A DNA stretch of 38,224 nt from Ruminococcus sp. CAG:488 (GTDB lineage: Bacteria > Bacillota > Clostridia > Oscillospirales > Acutalibacteraceae). Positions 16,029-23,318 of this stretch are shown piece after piece. The position numbers were made by a program, and so were the translations under genes. The notes below the pieces were generated by a model that was not told the DNA's origin, made no database searches, and was given only the letters and a program-made list of their open reading frames with translations. The stretch spans positions 67,971-106,194 of the forward strand of contig HF999643.1 of assembly GCA_000434055.1 (NCBI GenBank). Direction: 5' to 3'. Within the stretch, counting starts at the first letter, position 1, and every line of letters starts with the position of its first letter.

Positions 16029-17321
16029 ATGATTTTGTTGAGCGAAAAAAGAATTGAAACTAAATGTGTTCAAGGCGGCTATACTCCGGGTAACGGTGAG
16101 CCGAGACAGATTCCCATAATCCAGAGCACCACATATAAATACAACACCAGTGAGGATATGGGCAAGCTTTTTGACCTTGAGGCAGAGGGCTATTTTTACA
16201 CAAGGCTTCAGAATCCGACCAACGATATGGTTGCAAAAAAGATTTGTGAGCTTGAGGGCGGTTCTGCAGCTATGCTTACCTCTTCGGGACAAGCTGCCTC
16301 GTTCTATGCAGTGTTCAATATCGCAAACTGCGGCGATCATGTTGTCGCTTCTTCCATGATTTACGGCGGAACATATAATCTCTTTGCCGTTACGATGAAG
16401 AAAATGGGTATTGACTTCACGTTTGTTGAGCCGGACTGCTCGGATGAGGAGCTTGAAGCCGCATTCAAGCCGAACACCAAGCTTGTTTTCGGTGAAACTA
16501 TCGCAAACCCTGCTTTGACTGTTTTCGATATTGAAAGATTTGCAAATGCCGCTCATGCGCACGGGGTTCCTCTTATCGTTGACAATACTTTTGCAACTCC
16601 TATTAACTGCCGCCCGTTTGAGTGGGGAGCGGATATCGTCACTCATTCAACTACAAAGTATATGGACGGTCACGGCGCAGGTGTCGGCGGTTGTATAGTC
16701 GATTCGGGCAGATTTGACTGGATGGCTCATGCCGATAAATTCCCCGGACTTTGCACTCCCGATGACAGCTACCATGGCATTGTTTATGCCGAGCGTTTCG
16801 GAAAAGAAGGCGCTTTTATTACAAAAGCGACCGCTCAGCTCATGCGTGACTTCGGCTCTATTCAGTCACCTCAGAACGCTTTTATTCTCAATCTCGGACT
16901 GGAAAGCCTTCATGTAAGAATGGCAAGGCACTGCGAAAACGGTCTTGCGGTCGCAAAGTTCCTTTCTTCCCATGATAAAATCGAGTGGGTTAATTACCCT
17001 TCGCTCGAGGGCAACAAGTATTATGAGCTTGCTTTGAAATATCTTCCGAACGGCTCATGCGGTGTTGTCAGCTTTGGAATAAAGGGCGGAAGAAAGGCCG
17101 CCGAAAAATTTATGAAAAATCTCAAGGTTGCCGCGATTGAAACGCATGTTGCCGATGCAAGAACCTGTTGCCTGCATCCGGCGAGCGCAACTCACCGCCA
17201 GATGAACGATGCTGAGCTTGCCGCTGCGGGAGTACCCGCAAACCTTGTTCGCTTCTCATGCGGACTTGAAAATTCCCAAGATCTTATTGAGGATATTGCA
17301 CAGGCGCTTGAGAAAATCTGA
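16029..17321 (+). CDS. metY: O-acetylhomoserine sulfhydrylase (aminocarboxypropyltransferase)
   Basis: PLP enzyme of the Cys/Met metabolism family that makes homocysteine from O-acetylhomoserine and sulfide. The PLP lysine is K210 in HSTTKYMDGHG. LTSSGQAA, VDNTFATP and the C-terminal RFSCGLEN are also typical, and ~430 aa fits the MetY group rather than the ~390-aa MetB/MetC types. The ribosome site AGGA (16024-16027) is only 1 nt from the ATG at 16029. The in-frame TTG codons at 16035 or 16038 (spacing 7 or 10) are therefore better starts, giving MLSEKR or MSEKR. It is followed by metA, which makes its substrate. Confidence 0.93.
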   Translation: MILLSEKRIETKCVQGGYTPGNGEPRQIPIIQSTTYKYNTSEDMGKLFDLEAEGYFYTRLQNPTNDMVAKKICELEGGSAAMLTSSGQAASFYAVFNIANCGDHVVASSMIYGGTYNLFAVTMKKMGIDFTFVEPDCSDEELEAAFKPNTKLVFGETIANPALTVFDIERFANAAHAHGVPLIVDNTFATPINCRPFEWGADIVTHSTTKYMDGHGAGVGGCIVDSGRFDWMAHADKFPGLCTPDDSYHGIVYAERFGKEGAFITKATAQLMRDFGSIQSPQNAFILNLGLESLHVRMARHCENGLAVAKFLSSHDKIEWVNYPSLEGNKYYELALKYLPNGSCGVVSFGIKGGRKAAEKFMKNLKVAAIETHVADARTCCLHPASATHRQMNDAELAAAGVPANLVRFSCGLENSQDLIEDIAQALEKI

Positions 17322-17338
17322 TTAAAGAGTGATATCTA

Positions 17339-18256
17339 ATGCCAATTAAAATACCGAACGGATTGCCTGCCGTCAAGGTTCTCCACGATGAAAATATATT
17401 TGTAATGACGGAAAAAAGAGCAGTTAAGCAGGATATCAGACCGCTGAAAATTCTGCTTCTTAATCTTATGCCGAAAAAAATTGAAACAGAAACCCAGTTT
17501 GCGAGACTGCTTGGCAATACTCCGCTTCAGGTTGAAATGGAAATGATGTATACAACCTCTCACAAGTCGAAAAACACCTCTGAGGGACATCTGTTAGCCT
17601 TTTACAAAACCTTTGACGAGATTAAACACAATAAATATGACGGTATGATTATTACCGGTGCTCCTGTTGAAAATATGGAGTTTGAAGAGGTTGAATACTG
17701 GGACGAGCTTTGCAAAATTATGGAATGGAGCAAAACCCATGTCACCAGCACCTTTCACATTTGCTGGGGCGCTCAAGCGGGGCTTTATTATCATTTCGGG
17801 ATTCCGAAAATCCATCTTCCGCAGAAGTATTTCGGCGTTTATCCGCACAAGGTAAACTATAAAAAGTCGATTCTTTTCCGTGGCTTTGACGAGACATTTA
17901 TGGTGCCGCAGTCAAGACATACAACGGTTTTGACCGAGGACATAAAAAAGGTCAAAGAATTGAAAATTCTTGCGTCGTCATCGGAAACGGGAGTTTATGC
18001 TATCTCCACGAACAAGGGCAAGCAGATTTTCATAACCGGACATTCCGAATACGAACGCGACACTTTGAAAAACGAGTATCTCAGGGATAAAGAAAAGGGG
18101 CTTGATATTGCCGTTCCGAAAAATTATTTTCCGAATGACGACCCGTCCAAGGAACCTATTGTCTCATGGAGAGCTCATGCGAATTTGCTTTTCTCCAACT
18201 GGCTGAACTATTTCGTATATCAGACAACACCGTATGATATCGATATGATTGAATGA
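17339..18256 (+). CDS. metA: Homoserine O-acetyltransferase (MetA/HTS family)
   Basis: Acylates homoserine in the first committed step to methionine. At 305 aa the protein fits the family, with nucleophile C142 in FHICWGAQA and the GHSEYE His-Glu pair. Residue 111 is Glu (TGAPVE). In this family Glu111 is associated with acetyl-CoA use and Gly111 with succinyl-CoA, so acetylation is predicted. This agrees with the adjacent metY. It starts 17 nt after the metY stop and is the last gene of the operon; no clear terminator follows. Confidence 0.94.
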   Translation: MPIKIPNGLPAVKVLHDENIFVMTEKRAVKQDIRPLKILLLNLMPKKIETETQFARLLGNTPLQVEMEMMYTTSHKSKNTSEGHLLAFYKTFDEIKHNKYDGMIITGAPVENMEFEEVEYWDELCKIMEWSKTHVTSTFHICWGAQAGLYYHFGIPKIHLPQKYFGVYPHKVNYKKSILFRGFDETFMVPQSRHTTVLTEDIKKVKELKILASSSETGVYAISTNKGKQIFITGHSEYERDTLKNEYLRDKEKGLDIAVPKNYFPNDDPSKEPIVSWRAHANLLFSNWLNYFVYQTTPYDIDMIE

Positions 18257-18334
18257 TAAAAATATACAGCAAGTAAATTTTTAACATCTTGCTAACCTGT
18301 CAATTTCCTTAATATTTCTTTATTCTAAAAACTG

Positions 18335-18364
18335 TTGACTGATAAGGTGCTTGTATGATATGAT
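18335..18364 (+). promoter_or_regulatory. Promoter of the 18413 membrane protein gene
   Basis: TTGACT (18335-18340), 18-bp spacer, TATGAT (18359-18364). Confidence 0.6.
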
Positions 18365-18412
18365 ACAAAAGTCAGCACCATGTTGATAGTATTTAAAACA
18401 AAGGAGTCTTGT

Positions 18413-18991
18413 ATGGAAAAGAAACACGAGTTAAAATTCTTTGCAAAGCCTGCAAAGGGAAAAATGAAAGGTTTAGTCATTGTTTTCGTATGGATCATGT
18501 TGTGGAACCTCATTTATCAGATTGCTCACGGAGCCTGGCATGAGCTGCCGATTGCAAACTGGGCGTTTTTTATCAGCGTAACGATTTTCTTTATGCAGGA
18601 AGAACTTACCTACAAAGCTCGTTTTTGGCACACGCTTGTCGGAGGAGCCGTCGGGCTTCTTCTTGCTGCAGGTCTTGTTTGGGTTAATATTTATCTTAAA
18701 ACACGCGGTGTTCCGTCGCTTGTTTCGATAATGATACCTCTGACGATTTGTATCGCAGCGTTGATTTTGCTTCACCCTTATCTTCCGGTTTTCTTCAACA
18801 ATGTCGGATTTTGCTATTTTATAATCTCGCTGATTGATGCAAAGTCGGCAATTGATAAGCTGCCGATTTATCTTTTTTCTCTGCTTCTCGGAAGCATCTG
18901 CCTTAACCTTGGTTGCAGCGGATTGCTTGCTCTTTATAAGAAGTCAATGATGAAAAAGGCATCGGCAAAGATTTCTTCGGAAAAAGAATAA
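18413..18991 (+). CDS. Multi-pass membrane protein of unknown function
   Basis: A 192-aa protein with about six hydrophobic segments (roughly residues 19-39, 46-63, 72-95, 103-125, 132-145 and 153-178), a basic N-terminus and a Lys-rich C-terminus. AAGGAG is 6 nt before ATG 18413; an in-frame upstream ATG (18380) lies without a ribosome site. I do not recognise the family. The pattern resembles small DUF-type inner-membrane proteins with paired helices. It precedes spoIIID with a hairpin in between, but has its own vegetative-type promoter, so a link to sporulation is not implied. Confidence 0.72.
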   Translation: MEKKHELKFFAKPAKGKMKGLVIVFVWIMLWNLIYQIAHGAWHELPIANWAFFISVTIFFMQEELTYKARFWHTLVGGAVGLLLAAGLVWVNIYLKTRGVPSLVSIMIPLTICIAALILLHPYLPVFFNNVGFCYFIISLIDAKSAIDKLPIYLFSLLLGSICLNLGCSGLLALYKKSMMKKASAKISSEKE

Positions 18992-19032
18992 ATTACTTAA
19001 TATTTTTCACGTTTTAATTTGCTGAAAAATCT

Positions 19033-19063
19033 GAATATTTTCAACCTCTCGGACATATCAATT
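19033..19063 (+). promoter_or_regulatory. Tentative sigma-E-like promoter of spoIIID
   Basis: GAATATT (19033-19039), 14-bp spacer, CATATCAAT (from 19054). This resembles the Bacillus sigma-E consensus (-35 ATATT, -10 CATACAAT) with one extra T in the -10 box. B. subtilis spoIIID is sigma-E dependent. A start near 19069 would exclude the 5' arm of the hairpin at 19043. Confidence 0.35.
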
Positions 19064-19087
19064 ACTGATATGTAAATCCGGGAGGTT
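19043..19087 (+). promoter_or_regulatory. Hairpin burying the spoIIID ribosome site, followed by a T-run
   Basis: Bases 19043-19053 pair with 19077-19087 over 11 bp (one T-G). A second helix, CATATCA/TGATATG (19054-19060 / 19066-19072), closes a 5-nt loop. The only ribosome site of spoIIID, GGAGG at 19081-19085, is wholly inside the 3' arm. T residues continue past the stem, so it can also act as a terminator for the upstream gene. Confidence 0.7.
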
Positions 19088-19093
19088 TTTCTT

Positions 19094-19351
19094 TTGAATG
19101 ATACAGCGCGAATTCGTTCGGTTGAACTCGGCGAATATATCGTTAAAAACAAATCGACTGTCAGAGCTGCCGCAAAGGTGTTCGGGGTTTCAAAATCAAC
19201 GGTACATACCGATGTAACGCAAAAATTGGAGGAGATTGATCCCGGTTTATGCCGTGAGGTCAGGGAAATACTTGATATTAACAAGGCACAGCGACATATC
19301 AGAGGCGGAATTGCCACAAGGGAAAAATACAAGGGCAGCAAAATGAGGTGA
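19094..19351 (+). CDS. spoIIID: Sporulation transcriptional regulator SpoIIID
   Basis: A small DNA-binding protein (85 aa) that in Bacillus and Clostridia directs mother-cell gene expression after sigma-E. The helix-turn-helix is FGVSKSTVHTDVTQKL (residues ~30-45), and the family signatures KSTVRAAAKVFGVSKSTVH and RGGIATREKYK are clear. It starts at TTG 19094, 8 nt after GGAGG. The ribosome site is enclosed in a strong hairpin. Its presence indicates an endospore former. It is followed 4 nt later by asnB, whose ribosome site GAGGTGA overlaps the spoIIID stop codon. Confidence 0.95.
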   Translation: MNDTARIRSVELGEYIVKNKSTVRAAAKVFGVSKSTVHTDVTQKLEEIDPGLCREVREILDINKAQRHIRGGIATREKYKGSKMR

Positions 19352-19355
19352 TTTT

Positions 19356-21188
19356 ATGTGCGGAATTTGCGGACAGGTTTCTTTTACAACGGATTTATCA
19401 AAATATGAAAGTCAATTTTATAATATGCAAAATAAGCTTTATTCCAGAGGTCCCGACCGACACGGTGAATTTTTTTCTCAGAACGCCGTATTGATGCACA
19501 GACGTCTGGCTGTTGTTGATATAGAAAAAGGCAATCAACCGATGACGTATGCGGTTGACGGAGCTGTTTTCACTCTCTGTTACAACGGAGAGCTTTACAA
19601 TACAAACGAGATAAGAAATACGCTCGAAAGCAGGGGATATAACTTTTTCAGCCATTCCGATACGGAGGTTGTTTTGAAGGCATATGTTGAATATCGTGAA
19701 AAATGTGTTGATATGTTCAACGGTATTTTTGCATTTGCTGTTTGGGAGCATGAAACGAGACGTCTTTTTGTCGCAAGGGACAGAATGGGCGTTAAGCCCT
19801 TGTTTTATTCGATGACTAAGAACGGGTTCGTTTTTGCATCCGAAATAAAGGCCTTGCTTGAACACTCTGAAATAGAGCCTGTTATCGACACGCGTTCGCT
19901 TGCCGAAATCATGATTATCGGCCCGGGCAGAACGCCGGGATGCGGTGTTTTTAAGGGCATAAGTGAGATAAGACCTGCACATTATGCATATTATGATGAA
20001 ACAGGCTTAACAATTCATCGCTACTGGAATGTTGAGGCGCACGAGCACTCGGACAGCTTTGAACAGACGGCTGAAAAGGTTCGTTATCTTGTAACCGATT
20101 CAATAAAGCGTCAGCTTGTGTCAGACGTTCCTCTTTGCACTTTCCTTTCGGGTGGACTCGATTCGAGTCTGATATCGTCTGTTACAAACGGGGAATTTAA
20201 GAAAAATGGAGAGGTGCTTCATACTTTTTCCGTTGACTATAAGGACAACGAAAAATATTTCAAAAAATCAAAATTTCAGCCGAATTCAGATCCGGAATTT
20301 ATACGGATTATGGAGAAATATTTAGGAGGAGTGCATCACCGAATTGTGATTGACACCGATGAGCTTGTCAATGCACTGTATTGTGCGGTTGATGCACGTG
20401 ATCTGCCGGGAATGGCGGATGTTGACGCTTCTATGCTTCTTTTATGTAAAGCGATAAAGGAACAGGGAACGGTTGCGCTTTCGGGTGAATGTGCCGATGA
20501 AATTTTCGGAGGCTATCCGTGGTACAGGGATAAAACCATACGTTCCTCCGAGGGCTTCCCATGGGCGCAGTCAACGGAATATCGAATGTCATTTTTGAAT
20601 GATGAATTTGCCGAAAAAATTGACGGATCGGAATATGTCTATGAACGGTACAAACTGACGGCAGACAGTGCTCCGCTTTATAATAAAATGAACGTTGATG
20701 ACATGAAAACGGCGCAGATGATGAAGCTGAATCTTGACTGGTTTATGCAAACTTTGCTTGACCGCAAGGATAGAATGAGCATGTATTCGTCACTTGAGGT
20801 CAGGGTTCCGTTCTGTGACCACAGAATTGTGGAATATCTTTATAATGTTCCGTGGGCAATGAAGGATCACAACGGATATGAAAAAGGACTTCTTCGTGAA
20901 GCAATGCGGGGATATCTGCCCGATGAGGTGCTTTGGAGGAAGAAAAGTCCTTATCCGAAAACGCATAATCCGAATTATCTCGCCGCTGTTTCGTCACGCT
21001 TGCAGAAAATTATAGATGACGGCACATCTCAACTGTTCGATTATATAAAAAAAGATAAGTTGCAGGAGCTTTTATCAGAAAATAAAAGTCAGCCATGGTA
21101 CGGTCAGCTTATGACCACTCCGCAGACAATAGCGTATTTCATTCAGTTTGATTATTGGCTGAGAAAATATAAGGTTAGGTTTGTTTGA
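19356..21188 (+). CDS. asnB: Glutamine-hydrolysing asparagine synthetase
   Basis: Makes asparagine from aspartate, glutamine and ATP. The N-terminal class II glutaminase domain has the nucleophile Cys2 (MCGICGQ). YNGELYN and FNGIFAFAVWE follow. The C-terminal synthetase domain carries the PP-loop SGGLDSS at 265-271, SGECADEIFGGYPWY, and SLEVRVPFCDHRIVEY. At 610 aa it resembles the AsnO (YisO) type. It is translationally coupled to spoIIID. B. subtilis asnO is itself sporulation linked, so this copy probably serves the mother cell or spore rather than general amino acid supply. Confidence 0.94.
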   Translation: MCGICGQVSFTTDLSKYESQFYNMQNKLYSRGPDRHGEFFSQNAVLMHRRLAVVDIEKGNQPMTYAVDGAVFTLCYNGELYNTNEIRNTLESRGYNFFSHSDTEVVLKAYVEYREKCVDMFNGIFAFAVWEHETRRLFVARDRMGVKPLFYSMTKNGFVFASEIKALLEHSEIEPVIDTRSLAEIMIIGPGRTPGCGVFKGISEIRPAHYAYYDETGLTIHRYWNVEAHEHSDSFEQTAEKVRYLVTDSIKRQLVSDVPLCTFLSGGLDSSLISSVTNGEFKKNGEVLHTFSVDYKDNEKYFKKSKFQPNSDPEFIRIMEKYLGGVHHRIVIDTDELVNALYCAVDARDLPGMADVDASMLLLCKAIKEQGTVALSGECADEIFGGYPWYRDKTIRSSEGFPWAQSTEYRMSFLNDEFAEKIDGSEYVYERYKLTADSAPLYNKMNVDDMKTAQMMKLNLDWFMQTLLDRKDRMSMYSSLEVRVPFCDHRIVEYLYNVPWAMKDHNGYEKGLLREAMRGYLPDEVLWRKKSPYPKTHNPNYLAAVSSRLQKIIDDGTSQLFDYIKKDKLQELLSENKSQPWYGQLMTTPQTIAYFIQFDYWLRKYKVRFV

Positions 21189-21208
21189 GGCAGGCTGAAA
21201 CCTATCCT

Positions 21209-21337
21209 CGGCGCCTCTGTAGGGGAGCTGACTGAGTTGTTTGTTGAAAATTTAATAAAAATATTATTTTACCCTTTCGTCACTCCTTCGTCGTGCCACC
21301 GCCCCTGCAAGGGAGGCAAGAATAATTTCAGCGCCGA
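21209..21337. repeat. Palindromic MITE-like/REP-like element
   Basis: Nested inverted repeats. The outer arms are TCGGCGC (21209-21215) and GCGCCGA (21331-21337). The inner arms are GCCTC-TGTAGGGG (21214-21226) and CCCCTGCA-(3 nt)-GAGGC (21302-21317). The interior holds CTTTCGTCACTCCTTCGTCGTGCC, which is itself partly repetitive. There is no reading frame. It looks like a small non-coding dispersed element of the kind common in gut Clostridia and may double as terminator for asnB. Copy number cannot be judged from one window. Confidence 0.55.
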
Positions 21338-21395
21338 AAAGGGGATAAATCTCAAAATAAATCGTTATAACACCCTATAAAAATTAAATTGTATA

Positions 21396-21424
21396 TTGAC
21401 CCGACGTTAAAAATCCTGTATTAT
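21396..21424 (+). promoter_or_regulatory. Promoter of the DUF4832-like gene
   Basis: TTGACC (21396-21401), 17-bp spacer, TATTAT (21419-21424); the ribosome site GGGGG precedes ATG 21446. Confidence 0.72.
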
Positions 21425-21445
21425 ATTTAAAAAAGGGGGATATAC

Positions 21446-22759
21446 ATGAATTTTGTTTATAAAATACTTTCTTTTCTAAATGTAATTACGCTTTGCCTCG
21501 CTATGCTTTGCGGAAATTATCCGGGCTTCACGGCAGCGGAGCTTGATTACGAAACCGCATACGGCAACCCGATGAAAGGTTTTATGCCTTTCTACAGCGA
21601 GGACGGTGCCGATTCCTCCGTGCCATACAGCATGGAATGGCTCTATATTCCGATGACGGAGCTTGTTGCGGACGACGGCACATTTACGCTTCGCGGAACG
21701 CTTGAAGAAAAGCTTGATAAAATCGCTCGCCGAGGACATCAGGCGGCACTCAGAGTTTACCTTGACTATCCCGATAAGGAATGTGCTGTTCCGCAGTTCA
21801 TATGGGATATGGGAGTAAAAAAATATGAATACAGCGAGTACGGCGGGGGAGTAAGTCCCGATTACAGTGACCAAAGGCTGATTGATTTTCTGCTTGATTT
21901 TATTGATAAATTTGCCTTGAATTATGACGGTGACAAGAGAATCGCATATATTACGACAGGCTTAATCGGTCATTGGGGCGAATGGCACGTTTGCCATGAA
22001 ATCAAGTCCGCAATGGCTTCGAACAAGCAGAAAAGACAGATTATTCATGCATTTGAATATAAGTTTAAGCATACGAATATTCTTACACGTTACCCCGGAA
22101 CGCCGGGTTCGAACAACGGTCAAATCGGCTTCCATGATGATTCTTTTACATACAACACTATAAATTCCGAAAAAGATTATTTCTTTTGCAATCAGTTAAA
22201 AAAAGCGTTGAAAACAAATATTTGGAAAACTCAGCCAATCGGCGGTGAATTTCGTCCCGAAGGTCAGGATAATTTTCTTAATGGCAAGGTGACGGAAGAT
22301 TTTCAGGACTATGACGAGTGCGTAAATAAGACGCATTGCTCATGGCTGATGATGACAGGGGCCTTCACGGGCAAGCTGAGTGACCGGGAGATCAAGACGG
22401 CAAATGAAGCCTCGGCAAAGCTCGGATATGATTTTTATGTCGATAGAGTTCAGGTCAAGAAGCTTTTCGGCAAGGCTTATGTCAGAGTCGCGGTTAAAAA
22501 TCTCGGCGTTGCTCCGATTTACGCTAACCCTGCCGTTTATATCGGAACAGAAGATAACGAGATTGAGACAAAGCAGGACATAAGCAAGCTTTTGCCGGGT
22601 AAAACGGAGTATTTCACCGCAATAATCGACCTTAAATCGGGTGACAGCGTTCATATAAGAATTGACGATGTTTCAAAATACGGTGCATATGTCCGCTTCT
22701 CCAACGTCGGCGGGTCAACCTCATCCGACGGCAAATTTATAATCGGAACGGTTGAGTAA
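21446..22759 (+). CDS. Secreted DUF4832/DUF4874-like protein, probable glycoside hydrolase fold
   Basis: A 437-aa protein with an N-terminal hydrophobic segment resembling a signal peptide (residues ~5-25). It begins its mature part with NPMKGFMPFY. The central region suggests a TIM barrel: RVYLDYPD, then GLIGHWGEWH (around residues 170-180), LTRYPGTPG and CSWLMMTGAFTG. This pattern resembles the DUF4874 plus DUF4832 pair found in secreted or surface proteins of Firmicutes. The acidic residue in GHWGEWH is a candidate catalytic residue. A C-terminal beta-rich domain (~330-437) follows. It is a single gene with its own promoter and terminator. The substrate is unknown. Confidence 0.7.
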   Translation: MNFVYKILSFLNVITLCLAMLCGNYPGFTAAELDYETAYGNPMKGFMPFYSEDGADSSVPYSMEWLYIPMTELVADDGTFTLRGTLEEKLDKIARRGHQAALRVYLDYPDKECAVPQFIWDMGVKKYEYSEYGGGVSPDYSDQRLIDFLLDFIDKFALNYDGDKRIAYITTGLIGHWGEWHVCHEIKSAMASNKQKRQIIHAFEYKFKHTNILTRYPGTPGSNNGQIGFHDDSFTYNTINSEKDYFFCNQLKKALKTNIWKTQPIGGEFRPEGQDNFLNGKVTEDFQDYDECVNKTHCSWLMMTGAFTGKLSDREIKTANEASAKLGYDFYVDRVQVKKLFGKAYVRVAVKNLGVAPIYANPAVYIGTEDNEIETKQDISKLLPGKTEYFTAIIDLKSGDSVHIRIDDVSKYGAYVRFSNVGGSTSSDGKFIIGTVE

Positions 22760-22776
22760 AAATAATAAAACCAATA

Positions 22777-22815
22777 AAAAAGGAACCCGAATCGTAATGA
22801 TTTGGGTTCCTTTTT
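22777..22815. terminator. Bidirectional intrinsic terminator
   Basis: A 17-bp stem (22777-22793 / 22799-22815) around loop GTAAT, with AAAAA on one side and TTTTT on the other. It ends the 21446 gene and can also stop transcription arriving on the minus strand from ssrA. Confidence 0.88.
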
Positions 22816-22827
22816 GGTGGAGATGGC
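22815..22827. repeat. 13-bp direct copy of the tmRNA 3' end
   Basis: TGGTGGAGATGGC here is identical to 22967-22979, which is the complement of the last 13 nt of tmRNA including CCA. It is followed by a strong hairpin GCAACA-CCGAAGC / GCTTCGG-TGTTGC (22826-22856). That hairpin sits where the tmRNA T arm would be. Confidence 0.75.
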
Positions 22828-22867
22828 AACAACCGAAGCTTCGCTTCGGCTGTTGCTGCGCAACCTT

Positions 22868-22924
22868 CGCATTTATATGTCCATTTTGCTTCGCAAAATA
22901 TGGACTATGCGGTTTCGATTACCG
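22868..22924. repeat. Hairpin plus inverted copy of the tmRNA T arm
   Basis: GCGGTTTCGATTACCG (22909-22924) is the exact inverted complement of 22979-22994 in the tmRNA T arm. The preceding TGGAC also matches the tmRNA with a 3-nt insertion. The same segment takes part in a large hairpin (CGCAT/ATGCG, GTCCAT/ATGGAC, TTTGC/GCAAA; 22868-22911). Confidence 0.7.
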
Positions 22925-22965
22925 AAAAAAAACAGACCCAAATCGAAAAACGATTCAGATCTGTT
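22925..22965 (-). terminator. Intrinsic terminator of smpB-ssrA
   Basis: On the minus strand a 15-bp stem (22951-22965 / 22931-22945, with a few G-T pairs) around a T-rich loop, ending in eight T residues (22925-22932). It begins 1 nt after the tmRNA CCA. Confidence 0.9.
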
Positions 22966-22966
22966 A

Positions 22967-23315
22967 TGGTGGAGATGGCGGTAATCGAAACCGCGTCCAA
23001 AAATCAATTCCCGCGAATTTCTACGAGCGTAGTTTATCTTTTAAGATTCCCCTCAAGGAGCGCCGATAAACAGGCTTTCCTTTACGGTATCCTTTAGGTC
23101 ATGATGAATTGCAAGGCTACTCATTCATTCACGTTCACTGCTGATCGACACCCTTATCCGGACCGCAGTACTTCCGGGAAGGATGGGCCGCACTTAGGCA
23201 GCCATTAACTGAGTATTATTGTCGTTTATTTTTATAAACTACGGCTTTTATAGTGGTTCCGCGCCACTGCTCGCTTATCACGGTTCAAAATCCCCGTCGA
23301 AATCCTTTCATCCCC
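22967..23315 (-). ncRNA. ssrA: Transfer-messenger RNA (tmRNA)
   Basis: Rescues stalled ribosomes together with SmpB. The 5' end reads GGGGATGAAAGGATTTCGAC and the 3' end reads GCGGTTTCGATTACCGCC then ATCTCCACCA. The ends form the acceptor stem GGGGATG/CATCTCC (one G-T), with CCA encoded. The conserved GGATTTCGACGGGG and the T arm are intact, and total length is ~349 nt. The tag frame ends at TAA (23196-23194) and reads ...AAC GAC AAT AAT ACT CAG TTA ATG GCT GCC, i.e. NDNNTQLMAA. The gene starts only 3 nt after the smpB stop, so it probably shares the smpB transcript and is cut out by RNase P. Confidence 0.93.
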
Positions 23316-23318
23316 ATG

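Noticed and set aside
18268..18293. AGCAAG/CTTGCT stem after metA as terminator
   Set aside because: The stem is only 6 bp with a 14-nt loop and no T-run follows.
21189..21445. CRISPR-like or transposase remnant after asnB
   Set aside because: There is no regular spacer pattern and no reading frame; only a single nested palindrome is present.
22752..23097. Several open frames of 60-105 codons on the plus strand
   Set aside because: They lie antisense to tmRNA and its terminator, lack ribosome sites, and encode Arg/Phe-rich sequences without family features.
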